Shown here in pieces: positions 26,476 through 35,015 of a DNA stretch of 64,000 bases. Positions within the stretch are counted from its first letter, which is position 1. Every line of letters begins with the position of its first letter. The notes beneath the pieces are model-generated. The model had not been told where the DNA came from, made no database searches, and was given only the letters and a program-made list of their open reading frames with translations. Source of the stretch: Actinotalea sp. JY-7876 (lineage in GTDB: Bacteria > Actinomycetota > Actinomycetes > Actinomycetales > Cellulomonadaceae); NCBI RefSeq assembly GCF_014042015.1, contig NZ_CP059493.1, forward strand, positions 3,472,001 to 3,536,000, in the 5' to 3' direction. Position numbers and translations under genes: made by a program.

Positions 26476-26999
26476 ACCGTCCCGCGACGATGCGCGCACT
26501 CGACCCGACGACCGGAGCGATCCGGGTCGAGGACGTCTACGACACCGACATCGACGACCTGTGGGAGGCGTGCACGACGCCCGACCGGCTCGCGCGGTGG
26601 ATCGCCCAGGTCTCCGGTGACCTGAGGGTGGGGGGCACCGTCGAGATGGTGTTCACCAGCACGTGGACCGGGCCGGCGCGGATCGAGGTCTGCGACGCGC
26701 CGCATCACCTCCTCCTGACCAGCCCGCTGCCCGACGGCGACGGGCAGACCCAGACCGAGGTGTGGCTGGAGGCCGAGGGCGACCGGACCCGGCTGGTCGT
26801 CGAGGAGCGCGGGCTGCCGCTCGACGAGCTGCACGTCCACGCCGCTGGCTGGCAGGCCCACCTCGAGGACCTGGGTCGCTCGCTCCACCTCGGCGGGCCC
26901 GCGCACCCCGACGGCTGGTCAGCCACCCGGCCCGCCGCGGGGTGGGAGCGCCGGTGGACCGAGCTGGCACCCGTGTACGAGGCCACGGGCGTGTCGTGA
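26472..26999 (+). CDS. SRPBCC (AHSA1-like) domain protein, second module
   Basis: A 175-residue ligand-binding-fold protein: VEDVYDTDIDDLWEACTTPDRLARWIAQVSGDLRVGGTVEMVF is the conserved N-terminal half and WQAHLEDLGRSLHL the C-terminal helix. It overlaps the ArsR stop by 4 bases and its own stop overlaps the HAD gene start. Paralogous in fold and context to the protein at 21997, though the two have diverged widely. Ligand unknown. Confidence 0.88.
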   Translation: MNRPATMRALDPTTGAIRVEDVYDTDIDDLWEACTTPDRLARWIAQVSGDLRVGGTVEMVFTSTWTGPARIEVCDAPHHLLLTSPLPDGDGQTQTEVWLEAEGDRTRLVVEERGLPLDELHVHAAGWQAHLEDLGRSLHLGGPAHPDGWSATRPAAGWERRWTELAPVYEATGVS

Positions 27000-27733
27000 C
27001 CTCCGACCTCGTCCCGCTGCACGACGCCTGGCATGGCGCGCCCGGACGGGCGACGCCCGGCTTCCGCGCGGTCCTGCTCGACTGGCGCGGCACGCTCGCG
27101 GTGGCGCCGACCACCGCGTGGCTCGCGCGGACGGCGCTCCGGGCACTGGGCCGCGACGCGTCGCCCGGAGCGGTCGAGAGCGTGGTCCGGAGGCTGCGTG
27201 CCGCCGACGCCTCACGCGTGGACTCCTCGGAGATCGACACCGACGTCGACGAGCACCAGGCCGCGTACCTGGAGTGGTTCGCCGCCGCGGGCCTGGACGA
27301 CGAGCTGGCGGACGCGCTGTACGCCGCCGAGTCCGACCCGAGCCTCAACCCCTTCGCCGTCGACGTCGGCGAGCTCCTGCGCACGCTCGCGACGGCGGGG
27401 GTGAAGCTGGGCGTCGTCAGCGACATCCACGTCGACCTGCGCCCGGTCTTCGCGCAGCAGCCCGCCGGCGACGGCACGACGTGGGCCGACCTGGTCGACG
27501 TCTGGGCGCTGTCGTACGAGCTCGGTGCCGCCAAGCCGGACCCGGTCATCTTCCGGTACGCGCTCGACCGGCTGGCCCTGCCGCCGCAGGACGTCCTGAT
27601 GGTCGGCGACCGCGGCGCGTGGGACGGCGCCGCGGCCGCGATCGGGATCACCACGCTGGTGCTCCCGCCCCTCACGACCGTCGGCGAGGCGCGCCTGCAC
27701 CGGGTGCTCGACCTCGTGCTCCCCGGCCGGTAG
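26996..27733 (+). CDS. HAD-superfamily hydrolase-like protein with altered active site
   Basis: A 245-residue HAD fold. Motif I reads LLDWRGTL (about residue 29): the nucleophile Asp is present, but the second Asp, the acid/base of phosphatases, is Arg. Motif II is LGVVSDIH, motif III the Lys in GAAKPDPVIF, and motif IV MVGDRGAWDGAAA, also lacking the usual second Asp right after GD. The helical cap lies at about 40-110. It may have lost normal phosphatase activity or use another chemistry. The GTG start overlaps the SRPBCC stop, making it third in that operon. Confidence 0.82.
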   Translation: MTSDLVPLHDAWHGAPGRATPGFRAVLLDWRGTLAVAPTTAWLARTALRALGRDASPGAVESVVRRLRAADASRVDSSEIDTDVDEHQAAYLEWFAAAGLDDELADALYAAESDPSLNPFAVDVGELLRTLATAGVKLGVVSDIHVDLRPVFAQQPAGDGTTWADLVDVWALSYELGAAKPDPVIFRYALDRLALPPQDVLMVGDRGAWDGAAAAIGITTLVLPPLTTVGEARLHRVLDLVLPGR

Positions 27734-27740
27734 CGCACGC

Positions 27741-28412
27741 TCACGCCGTCGTCGTCGCGCCGAGGTCGATGCTCGTCTCGTCGGCGGCCGCCGCAGACGG
27801 CCGTGCGGCGACGTGGGCGGCGATCGCCCACCCCCAGGACAGCGGGAGGAGGGCGCTGCCCTGCGTCGTGACGGTGGTGATGGCCACCATGAGGGGCGCG
27901 AAGAGCAGCACCAGGATCGCGGTGACCCTGGGGCGGAAGCCGTGCCGGAGCAGGACGATCCCGAACCAGCTCCCCGACACGCCGATGACCGCGACGGCGC
28001 CGACACCGAGGAGGAAGGCGGCGTCCATCCACGGGGTGAAGTAGGCGCCGATGACGGACACCGCCATGACGACGTAGGCGCCGAGGGTGACCCGCCAGAG
28101 CACGCGCTCCACCCCGACGGGCGCTCGGCGCCGGTACACGAGGTAGGCGGCCGCGATGAACGCCACGACGACCGGGGCCCAGAGCTTCCCGTACATGACG
28201 TAGACGGTCCACGGGTCCCCCCACTCCAGGAGCGGGCGCAGCGCACGCAGCGCAGGCTCGGCCCAGGCGGCGAAGAGGGGCGACTCGACGAGGTCGCCCG
28301 GGTGCGAGCGAGCGCGCGCCACGGCGTGCAGCTGACCCGCGACGGTGGCGACGATCGCCATGAGCCATGCGAACCGGCTGATCCACCGGGCGTGCTGTGC
28401 CGTGATCTCCAT
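27741..28412 (-). CDS. Predicted membrane protein, unknown function
   Basis: A 223-residue protein with about six hydrophobic helices (near residues 10-28, 70-92, 104-126, 132-150, 160-182, 185-200). The tail is Ala-rich and acidic. I do not recognise a family. ATG 28412 follows AGAGGAGCACGCC. It is divergent from the two-component system at 28585-30425, with about 170 bases between, so it may be a target or partner of that system; this is inference from position only. Confidence 0.72.
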   Translation of the reverse strand: MEITAQHARWISRFAWLMAIVATVAGQLHAVARARSHPGDLVESPLFAAWAEPALRALRPLLEWGDPWTVYVMYGKLWAPVVVAFIAAAYLVYRRRAPVGVERVLWRVTLGAYVVMAVSVIGAYFTPWMDAAFLLGVGAVAVIGVSGSWFGIVLLRHGFRPRVTAILVLLFAPLMVAITTVTTQGSALLPLSWGWAIAAHVAARPSAAAADETSIDLGATTTA

Positions 28413-28572
28413 GGCGTGCTCCTCTGCTGGGCGCGGCCCCGGTCGGGGCTCGGTTCCGACGCTAGGAACCCCGGACCCGGCGGTCGTCCTGCCGCGAGAC
28501 GAGCCGCGCCGCTCCTCGAGGAGGACGGGCGCCTCCTGCGGAAGGAGGACGGCCCGGTCACCCGCCCCGGCG

Positions 28573-28578
28573 TACCGT
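28573..28578 (+). promoter_or_regulatory. -10 element of leaderless histidine kinase promoter
   Basis: TACCGT ends 6 bases before the GTG at 28585. No ribosome site precedes the GTG. Same layout as the other leaderless starts in the window. Confidence 0.5.
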
Positions 28579-28584
28579 CGAACC

Positions 28585-29730
28585 GTGACCCGCAGGAGCT
28601 GGTCCTTCGACATCGCGCTCGCGCTCGCCGTCGGCGTGCTGGGGCAGCTCGAGGCGTGGTGGGGCGTCGGCGCGACGCACCGCCAGGGTCCGTTGTGGGC
28701 GCAGGCGACGCTGTACGCCGTCACGGCTGCGCTCCTGGTCGTGCGGCGGGTCCACCCGCTCGGTTGCCTGGTCGCGATCGTGGTGGTGAGCGCGGTCGAG
28801 TTCGCGGTCTTCGGGTCGCCCGAGGGCACCGCCGTCGCGCTGTCGATGCTCGTCGCCGGGTACACCGTGGGGCGGCGGCTCCCCGCCCGCCGCGCCTGGG
28901 CGGCTCCCGTGCTCGGCGTCGTCTTCTGGGCCGCCTGGTCCGTGTTCGACCCGGTGAACGACGGTGCCGCGGCCCCGGAACGGCTGGGCACGATGGTGTG
29001 GATGTCGCCGTTCGTCATCGCCTGGCTCGTCGGCGTCCTGCTGCGCCTGTCGGCGACCAACGCCGAGCAGCGTCGCGCGTCGCGCCGGCAGCAGGAGGCG
29101 CAGGCGGTCGCCGAGGAGCGCAACCGGATCGCCCGTGAGCTGCACGACGTGCTCGGGCACTCCGTCAGCGTCATGACCGTGCAGGCGTCCGCCGTGCGAC
29201 GGCGGCTGACGGCGGACCAGGCCGTCGAGCGGCAGGCGCTGGAGACGGTGGAGGCCGTCGGTCGGGGGGCACTCACCGAGATGCGGCGGATGGTCAGCGC
29301 GCTGCGCCAGGCGGACGACAGCACGCTCCTGGCCCCCGCGCCGGGCCTGGACCAGGTCGACGGGCTGGCGGAGCAGTTCCGGACGGCCGGACTGCCCGTC
29401 GAGGTCAGCGTCAGCGGCACGCCGCGCGCGCTGGCACCGGCGCTGGACCTCACGGCGTACCGCATCGTGCAGGAGGGCCTGACGAACGCGCTCCGTCACG
29501 CCGACCGTCCGAACCGCGCCGAGGTCACCCTGCGCTACGCGACCGACCACATCCAGGTCGCGGTGCGCGACGACGGTCGTGGCGCCGCCCCGGCGGAGCA
29601 GGCCCCGCCGGGCAGCGGCCTTCTCGGCATGCGGGAGCGCGTCGCGGTCTTCGGTGGCTCGCTCGTGGCCAGGGCCCGGCCCGGCGGCGGCTTCGAGCTG
29701 GTCGCGTCCCTGCCTCTGGACCCGGCATGA
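28585..29730 (+). CDS. Sensor histidine kinase, NarL/DesK type
   Basis: A 381-residue membrane kinase. Four to six hydrophobic helices fill residues about 8-155. The HisKA_3 dimerisation segment ERNRIARELHDVLGHSVSVM holds the phosphorylated His (about 188). The ATPase part has the N-box YRIVQEGLTNALRHA, then VRDDGRGA and GLLGMRERV. No extracellular sensor domain is visible, so the signal is probably sensed in the membrane. GTG 28585 is set by the leaderless promoter and the start of the first helix. The stop overlaps the ATG of its response regulator. Confidence 0.93.
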   Translation: MTRRSWSFDIALALAVGVLGQLEAWWGVGATHRQGPLWAQATLYAVTAALLVVRRVHPLGCLVAIVVVSAVEFAVFGSPEGTAVALSMLVAGYTVGRRLPARRAWAAPVLGVVFWAAWSVFDPVNDGAAAPERLGTMVWMSPFVIAWLVGVLLRLSATNAEQRRASRRQQEAQAVAEERNRIARELHDVLGHSVSVMTVQASAVRRRLTADQAVERQALETVEAVGRGALTEMRRMVSALRQADDSTLLAPAPGLDQVDGLAEQFRTAGLPVEVSVSGTPRALAPALDLTAYRIVQEGLTNALRHADRPNRAEVTLRYATDHIQVAVRDDGRGAAPAEQAPPGSGLLGMRERVAVFGGSLVARARPGGGFELVASLPLDPA

Positions 29731-30425
29731 GCGCGGCGACCGGGACGGCGGGCGCCGAGCGGATCGACGTGCTGATCGTCGACGACCAGGCGCTCGTCCG
29801 CACCGGCTTCCGGCTCGTCCTCGAGATCGAGCCCGACCTCCGCGTCGTCGGCGAGGCGGCCGACGGCGAGGCCGCCGTGGCTCGGGCGGCCGAGCTCCAG
29901 CCCGACGTCGTGCTGATGGACGTGCGCATGCCGGGCGTCGACGGGATCGAGGCGACCCGGCGACTGACCGCCGGCGGGAACGCCCCGCGCGTCGTCATGC
30001 TGACGACGTTCGACATGGACGAGTACGTCTACGACGCGCTCCGCGCCGGGGCGAGCGGCTTCCTGCTCAAGGACACCGAGCCGGAGCTCCTCGTCGCAGG
30101 GCTCCGGGCCGTCCACCGCGGCGAGGCGCTCCTCGGCCCGACCGTGGTGCGGCGCCTGATCGAGTCCTACCTCGAGCGTCCTCGGGCCGTCGACGAGGAC
30201 AGCACGGCCGCAGCGCTCGCCCGGCTGACCGAGCGCGAGCGGGAGACCTTGCGGCTGCTGGCCGAGGGGCTCACCAACGCGGAGATCGCGCAGCGCCTCT
30301 ACGTCGCGGAGACCACGGTGAAGACGCACGTCGGCCGAGTCCTGATGAAGCTGGACCTGCGCGACCGGGTCCACGCCGTCATCTACGCGTACGAGACGGG
30401 GCTGGTGACCGGACCGAGCCGCTGA
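29727..30425 (+). CDS. Response regulator, NarL/LuxR family
   Basis: A 232-residue regulator. The receiver domain (about 13-130) has the acidic pair VDDQ, the phospho-acceptor Asp in VVLMDVRMPG (about 67), the Thr in MLTTFD and the Lys in FLLKDTE. The LuxR-type helix-turn-helix LTERERETLRLLAEGLTNAEIAQRLYVAETTVKTHVGRVLMKLDLRDR covers about 165-215. It pairs with the kinase whose gene overlaps it by 4 bases. Targets cannot be read; the divergent membrane gene is one candidate. Confidence 0.95.
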   Translation: MSAATGTAGAERIDVLIVDDQALVRTGFRLVLEIEPDLRVVGEAADGEAAVARAAELQPDVVLMDVRMPGVDGIEATRRLTAGGNAPRVVMLTTFDMDEYVYDALRAGASGFLLKDTEPELLVAGLRAVHRGEALLGPTVVRRLIESYLERPRAVDEDSTAAALARLTERERETLRLLAEGLTNAEIAQRLYVAETTVKTHVGRVLMKLDLRDRVHAVIYAYETGLVTGPSR

Positions 30426-30566
30426 GCTCTGGCAACGCCGCCCCTTGTTGTCGGACCCGGGGCGGGTCGATGCTGATGGTGACAGGCCTCGGCCCCCGCG
30501 GCCGGGGTCATGTCCGGGCACTGCCCATCGGGACGGCGCCCACGGGTCGACCGAGAGGCAGCTGCC

Positions 30567-32207
30567 ATGCGCCCGAACGAGCTCGACGTGACGCTCCACC
30601 TGGACCAGGTGCTCGTCAACAAGACCGAGGACAGCGGCGGCGACGATCCGTACCTGTGGGTCCTCGGCTTCAAGGTCGACGCGGACACGATCGGGCCCCC
30701 GGCGGTGGGCACGCTCGTGCCGACCATCGGTGTCCGGACCGTCGTCGGGCCCCCCTCGCTCCCGTGGCTGGTGGGACCGGGCTCGGTGAACGCCGGCCCG
30801 ACGCCGCTGACCATCCCCGCCACCCTGGGCACGCGCAGCCTGCGCCTGCGGCCTGCGCTCATCGAGGGCGCCGGGTGGTTCGACGGCCTGGCGGGGATCG
30901 TGGCCCTGGTCTGGGACCAGGACGCGTTCGCCCCCTCGACGTCGGAGGCGGGGCACGCGGCATTCAACGCGGCCTTCGGCCCGGCGCTGGCCCACGAGCT
31001 CCAGACGCTCCTCCAGGGCGACCCCGGGTATGACGCCGCGCTCAACACCGATGCGGCCGGGAACCCGCTCCCGGACCCGCCCGAGGGGTTCGGCCTGCCG
31101 TTCCGGATCAGGCGGATGGCGGACCCGGCCGGGTTGAGCAACGCCGTCCGCGAGCTCACCCGGCGGGTCAAGGGCGCGATCCGCGGGCCGATCAGGTCCG
31201 CGCTCACCGACGCGGCCGGCTGGGACGAGATCATCGACCCGGACGACCTGCTCGGTGCTGACGCTGCGGTCTTCACCGGACGCCAGCTCTCGGCCAGCCA
31301 GCAGTCGATCGTGCTCCGCTACACCGACGACGAGGCCGACTACGAGATCCGGGGCGGGGCCCGCGCGACCCGGGTGCGCCAGCACCGGCTCGCGTCGTCG
31401 GTCATCTCGCTGACCTCGACCTATGCCGACAGCGCCAGCGTGACGACGCGCGTGTGCTGGTTCCCGGAGCGCACCTACGTCGCCACCGCGACCCGCCTGA
31501 CCAGCACGACGCGCCTGCAGGTCCTCAACATCGGGAACGCGGCGCCGGTGGAGGTGCGGTGGTTCCTCGACGAGACGCCCCTGCCGGCGCCCACCGGTGC
31601 GGTGCCGGTGCAGCTGAGCGGCGTCGCCGCCATCACGGGCGGTCCCGGCAAGCCGTTGGCCGACGCCTTCCCCGGCGGACCGGGCACCCTGGCGTACTCC
31701 TGCTCGGGCACGACGCTGGACCTCAGCAACGCCGCCGGCGACGGGGTGTGGTCGGGCACGGTGCGGGCGATCCTCGCCTACGCCGGCGACCCGCCCCTCA
31801 TCCCGCCCTTCCCGGCCTCGTCGCAGGACATCTGGGACCGCGGCTACGAGCTCGTCGAGGACCTGAGCATCGTCACGGTCGAGGTCCGGATGGACTCGCA
31901 GTACGTCGCGGACGTGAAGCGGTGCCTGGGAACGGTCAAGGACATCGACCTGAAGCGGATCCCCGTCGTCCTCGGACCCCGCATCGACCTGGGCGACCCG
32001 CACCCGAACTGGTCGGTCCTCCAGGAGGTCGCGCGCGAGCAGGACCTGTTCGCCTCCCTCGTCGAGCGCACCCGCGAGGAGGTCCGCGGCGGGATCGCCT
32101 CGCGCCTGTCGGCCGAGCAGCTCCGGACCCTCGACACCCTGCGCGTCGAAGGGCTGCTCACCGGCGAGGAGGTGGCGACCATCCGGGCACGGGCCGCGGT
32201 CCGCTGA
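30567..32207 (+). CDS. Uncharacterised protein, 546 residues
   Basis: I do not recognise this protein. It has no signal peptide or membrane helix. The N-terminal part (MRPNELDVTLHLDQVLVNKTED, about 1-150) looks beta-rich; about 235-395 also reads as beta strands (TTRLQVLNIGNAAPVEVRWFLDETPL), and the last 60 residues form a charged helical tail with SRLSAEQLRTLDTLRVEGLLTGEEVATI. The codon pattern is normal for the window, so it is a real gene. ATG 30567 follows CGAGAGGCAG. It stands alone, 141 bases after the two-component genes. A structural or cargo-type cytosolic protein is possible. Confidence 0.75.
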   Translation: MRPNELDVTLHLDQVLVNKTEDSGGDDPYLWVLGFKVDADTIGPPAVGTLVPTIGVRTVVGPPSLPWLVGPGSVNAGPTPLTIPATLGTRSLRLRPALIEGAGWFDGLAGIVALVWDQDAFAPSTSEAGHAAFNAAFGPALAHELQTLLQGDPGYDAALNTDAAGNPLPDPPEGFGLPFRIRRMADPAGLSNAVRELTRRVKGAIRGPIRSALTDAAGWDEIIDPDDLLGADAAVFTGRQLSASQQSIVLRYTDDEADYEIRGGARATRVRQHRLASSVISLTSTYADSASVTTRVCWFPERTYVATATRLTSTTRLQVLNIGNAAPVEVRWFLDETPLPAPTGAVPVQLSGVAAITGGPGKPLADAFPGGPGTLAYSCSGTTLDLSNAAGDGVWSGTVRAILAYAGDPPLIPPFPASSQDIWDRGYELVEDLSIVTVEVRMDSQYVADVKRCLGTVKDIDLKRIPVVLGPRIDLGDPHPNWSVLQEVAREQDLFASLVERTREEVRGGIASRLSAEQLRTLDTLRVEGLLTGEEVATIRARAAVR

Positions 32208-32258
32208 CGTCTCGCCCTCGAACCGGTGCGTTCGTGAGGCGGCCGGTGAGCAGGAGCG

Positions 32259-32897
32259 TCACGGCGCCTCGGGTGCCGCGCCGGCGTCCCGTCCCCGGCG
32301 TCCGCCGGTGAGCCTCGCCAACGGATCGGCGAGGAACAGCAGCAGCAGCCAGAACATCCCGACGCGCGGGGCCACCACCGCGAGCACGAGCGCGACCAGC
32401 AGCAGCCCGAGCGCCACGGCCCCGTTGCGCAGCGTGAGCGAGCCGCGGACCTCCGCGCGCTGGAGCTCGGGCTCACGGACGGCCAGCCACTCGATGAGCA
32501 GGATGCTGCCGGTCGTCACGATCATCGTCGAGATGTACAGCGCGTTGACGGCGGGGACGTCGGTGCCGTCGTCGGCCAGGAGCTGCGTGGTGAACGGGAT
32601 GAGCACGATGCTCGCGAGCCACAGGAAGTTGGCCCACAGCATCGCCCGGGAGTAGTCCTGGAGGTGCTCGAAGACCCGGTGGTGCCCCACCCAGAAGCTG
32701 GCGATGACCACGAAGCTGATGGCGAACGCGAGGAAGGTCCCGGCCTCCTGCGTGAGCAGCTCGGCCACCGTGCGCTGCTCCCCGTCCGTGACGACGTCGA
32801 CCAGCGGCAGCACGAGCAGCGTGATCGCGATGGCCACCGCCGCGTCGGTGAAGTTGACGAGACGGTCAAGGCCTCGGTCCGTGCGCACGCTCGCCAT
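32259..32897 (-). CDS. TMEM175-family potassium channel-like protein (DUF1211)
   Basis: A 212-residue membrane protein. The first helix motif RLVNFTDAAVAIAITLLVLPL matches the RxxxFSD signature of the TMEM175 family, with Thr for Ser, followed by HHRVFEHLQDYSRAMLWANFLWLASIVLIPFTTQLL. Bacterial members form tetrameric K+ channels with six helices per subunit, and six are visible here. The ATG at 32897 has only a weak ribosome site. Single gene, convergent with the uncharacterised 546-residue gene. Confidence 0.85.
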   Translation of the reverse strand: MASVRTDRGLDRLVNFTDAAVAIAITLLVLPLVDVVTDGEQRTVAELLTQEAGTFLAFAISFVVIASFWVGHHRVFEHLQDYSRAMLWANFLWLASIVLIPFTTQLLADDGTDVPAVNALYISTMIVTTGSILLIEWLAVREPELQRAEVRGSLTLRNGAVALGLLLVALVLAVVAPRVGMFWLLLLFLADPLARLTGGRRGRDAGAAPEAP

Positions 32898-33106
32898 CGC
32901 CGCCCCCCCTGCGTCGTCCCCAGCCTAGGAAGGTGGGCGCGGCACGGCGCGGCGTGGGCGACGGCGGGGCGCGGTCACGTCTCAACCCCGGCCGGCCGGG
33001 GCCGATGGATCGTGCGAAGACATGACCGGATGATCGAGTCGACGACGGTTCCCCTCTCACCGCTCGACGCCACGCACGATTCCCCCGAACCAAGGAGGTC
33101 GACACC

Positions 33107-33943
33107 GTGCGTCGAACCCTCAGCGTCGCGCTCCTGGCACTCGTCCTGACCGGCGCCTTGACGGCCTGCGGCACGAGTGGGACGCCCCCGTCGTCCGGGA
33201 CTCCAGCGGCGACGCCCACCCCGTCCGAGACCGCCACACCGACAGCAGCCGATGTCGAGCTCCCTGACGAGCTCGCACTGCTCGGCGTGACCGAGGTCGA
33301 CACTCCCGACGGCACGCCGTACGCCCGTGTCACCCTGGCAGCGGACCACCCGGCGCTCACGATCGACGAGACGAAGGTCGACCCTGCGGTCCTCGAGGCC
33401 GGGTACACCCACGACCAGCTGGCCCAGATCACCTCCGTCGGCGCGCTGTGGGTCGTCGAAGAGGGGGTCGACTCGATCCTGGTCGATTCCGTCCGCGTCG
33501 ACGAGTGGGCTGCTGCGAACATGCACCGGTACATGGAGAGCAGCCGCCCCGACGTCCTCGAAGCGCTGGACGAACGCACCGAGGGAAAGGCGCTCAGCGC
33601 CCTCGTCGACAACGACGTCCTGGGCAAGCGCGCGGAACGCGGCTACGCCCTGGCGTACGAGCCTGGGGCTGCCAGGATCCAGAGGTTCCACATGGCCGCC
33701 GGTGAGCACACCCTGGCCCCGAACGGTGACCCTGCCGTGACGTTCACGGGATTCCTCGTTCGCCTCACGAACGCGCCCGGAGGGCAGCTCGAAGGCTCGA
33801 TTCTGTGCTTCGAGCAGGCAGTCGCCTTCGCCGACGTCGACGGGCAGTGGCTCATGTCGAGCTGGCGCAACAGCTTCGTCTACGCCGACCGTGCCGTGTG
33901 CGCCGAACGCGGCTACGACGACCGCTGGGGACCCATCAGCTGA
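33107..33943 (+). CDS. Predicted lipoprotein of unknown function
   Basis: A 278-residue exported protein. The signal peptide MRRTLSVALLALVLTGALTAC ends in a lipobox (LTAC), so the mature protein is a membrane-anchored lipoprotein outside the cell. A Thr/Pro/Ser-rich linker (about 22-50) leads to a mixed alpha/beta domain with two Cys near the C-terminal end (ILCFEQ and RAVCAERGYDDRWG) that could form a disulfide. GTG 33107 follows AAGGAGG. No family is recognised; it is flanked by unrelated genes. Confidence 0.78.
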   Translation: MRRTLSVALLALVLTGALTACGTSGTPPSSGTPAATPTPSETATPTAADVELPDELALLGVTEVDTPDGTPYARVTLAADHPALTIDETKVDPAVLEAGYTHDQLAQITSVGALWVVEEGVDSILVDSVRVDEWAAANMHRYMESSRPDVLEALDERTEGKALSALVDNDVLGKRAERGYALAYEPGAARIQRFHMAAGEHTLAPNGDPAVTFTGFLVRLTNAPGGQLEGSILCFEQAVAFADVDGQWLMSSWRNSFVYADRAVCAERGYDDRWGPIS

Positions 33944-34003
33944 ACCAGCCGGACTCCGCGCGTCCCTGGATCGCGCTGACGCCCCGGATCCGGCGCGATG
34001 GTC

Positions 34004-34034
34004 TTGACCCTCATGTGGGTCGAGGGCCCACAGT
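34004..34034 (+). promoter_or_regulatory. MerR-type promoter with 19-base spacer
   Basis: TTGACC (34004-34009) and CACAGT (34029-34034) are 19 bases apart, the long spacing that MerR regulators correct by twisting DNA. The dyad CCCTC-N9-GAGGG lies within the spacer, with GACCC-N6-GGGTC nested in it. The start codon GTG is 6 bases after the -10, so the message would be leaderless. The site should be bound by the MerR protein encoded next. Confidence 0.8.
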
Positions 34035-34040
34035 GGGCGC

Positions 34041-35015
34041 GTGCACGACGACCTGCTCAGCATCGGCGCCCTGGCCCGCGCCGGCGGCCTACCCGTCTCC
34101 GCCCTACGGTTCTACGACGCCGCCGGGGTGCTCCGCCCGGCGCACGTCGACCCGGTCACGGGCTACCGCTGGTACACCTCGGCCCAGGTCCACACGGCAC
34201 GGCTGATCGCTGACCTGCGGCGGGCAGGGCTGCCCATCGTCGACCTGGTCGCCGTCCTCGAGGCCCCGCACGAGGCGCACGACGTCCTGGCCCGGCATCG
34301 TCGCCGGCTCGAGGAGGACATGACCGCGGCGGCCGCGCACCTCGATGCGGCGCAGAGCATCCTGGATCAGCCCGGTCGCTGCTCGATCGCTGCCGAGGAC
34401 CTTCGCGCGGCGATCGCCGCCGTCCGGCACGCGGTCGGCGCCGACACGGCCTGGCCGGGGCTCGCCGGCGTCCTGCTCCATCTCGACGGGACCGCGCTGC
34501 GCCTCGTCGCCGGCGACCGGTCCCGCATCGCGGTCTCGACGGTGCCGGCGCGGCAGCCCTCCGGCCCCCAGACGCGCGTCGTCGCGTCACTCGCGTTCCT
34601 CGACGAGATCGCGGCGGGACCGCTGCCGGACGTCGGGCCGGTCGTTCTCGGCCCCCGCGTCCTCGAGGTCCTGGGTCGGCAGACCGAGCCGCTCGACGCG
34701 GCGTTCCCGGACTACCAGCAGCTCCTGCGCTCCAGCAGGCCGGGCGCGACCGTCGCGTCCGACGAGCTGGCCGAGAGCGTCGAAGGGGCCGGCGACATCG
34801 TCGTCCTGCGGCTCGACGGAGACCGAGTCGGTGTCACGCCCCCGCGCGACGGAGACGCGTTCGGCTTCTCGCGGACGTTCCTTCTCGACGCGGTTCGCGC
34901 CGCACGAGCGGAGACCGTCGCCCTGGCGCTCGACGAGCGGTCCGCCCTGAGTCTGACCCCGGCAGATCGCCCGGACCACGTCGGCCTCATGATGCCGATC
35001 CGCCTGCACACCTGA
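34041..35015 (+). CDS. MerR-family regulator fused to DNA polymerase beta-clamp-like domains
   Basis: A 324-residue protein. Residues 1-70 are a MerR winged helix (LLSIGALARAGGLPVSALRFYDAAGVLRPAHVDPVTGYRWY), followed by a coiled-coil helix to about 110. The rest resembles sliding-clamp (DnaN) domains: AWPGLAGVLLHLDGTALRLVAGDRSRIAV is like the clamp beta repeats, FPDYQQLLRSSRPGATV like the clamp's FPDYRRLLP region, and the end VGLMMPIRLHT like the clamp C terminus YLLMPVRL. The clamp fold probably serves here as a ligand or dimer module. GTG start set by the MerR-type promoter. The 3' end overlaps the convergent MFS gene by 29 bases. Confidence 0.82.
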   Translation: MHDDLLSIGALARAGGLPVSALRFYDAAGVLRPAHVDPVTGYRWYTSAQVHTARLIADLRRAGLPIVDLVAVLEAPHEAHDVLARHRRRLEEDMTAAAAHLDAAQSILDQPGRCSIAAEDLRAAIAAVRHAVGADTAWPGLAGVLLHLDGTALRLVAGDRSRIAVSTVPARQPSGPQTRVVASLAFLDEIAAGPLPDVGPVVLGPRVLEVLGRQTEPLDAAFPDYQQLLRSSRPGATVASDELAESVEGAGDIVVLRLDGDRVGVTPPRDGDAFGFSRTFLLDAVRAARAETVALALDERSALSLTPADRPDHVGLMMPIRLHT

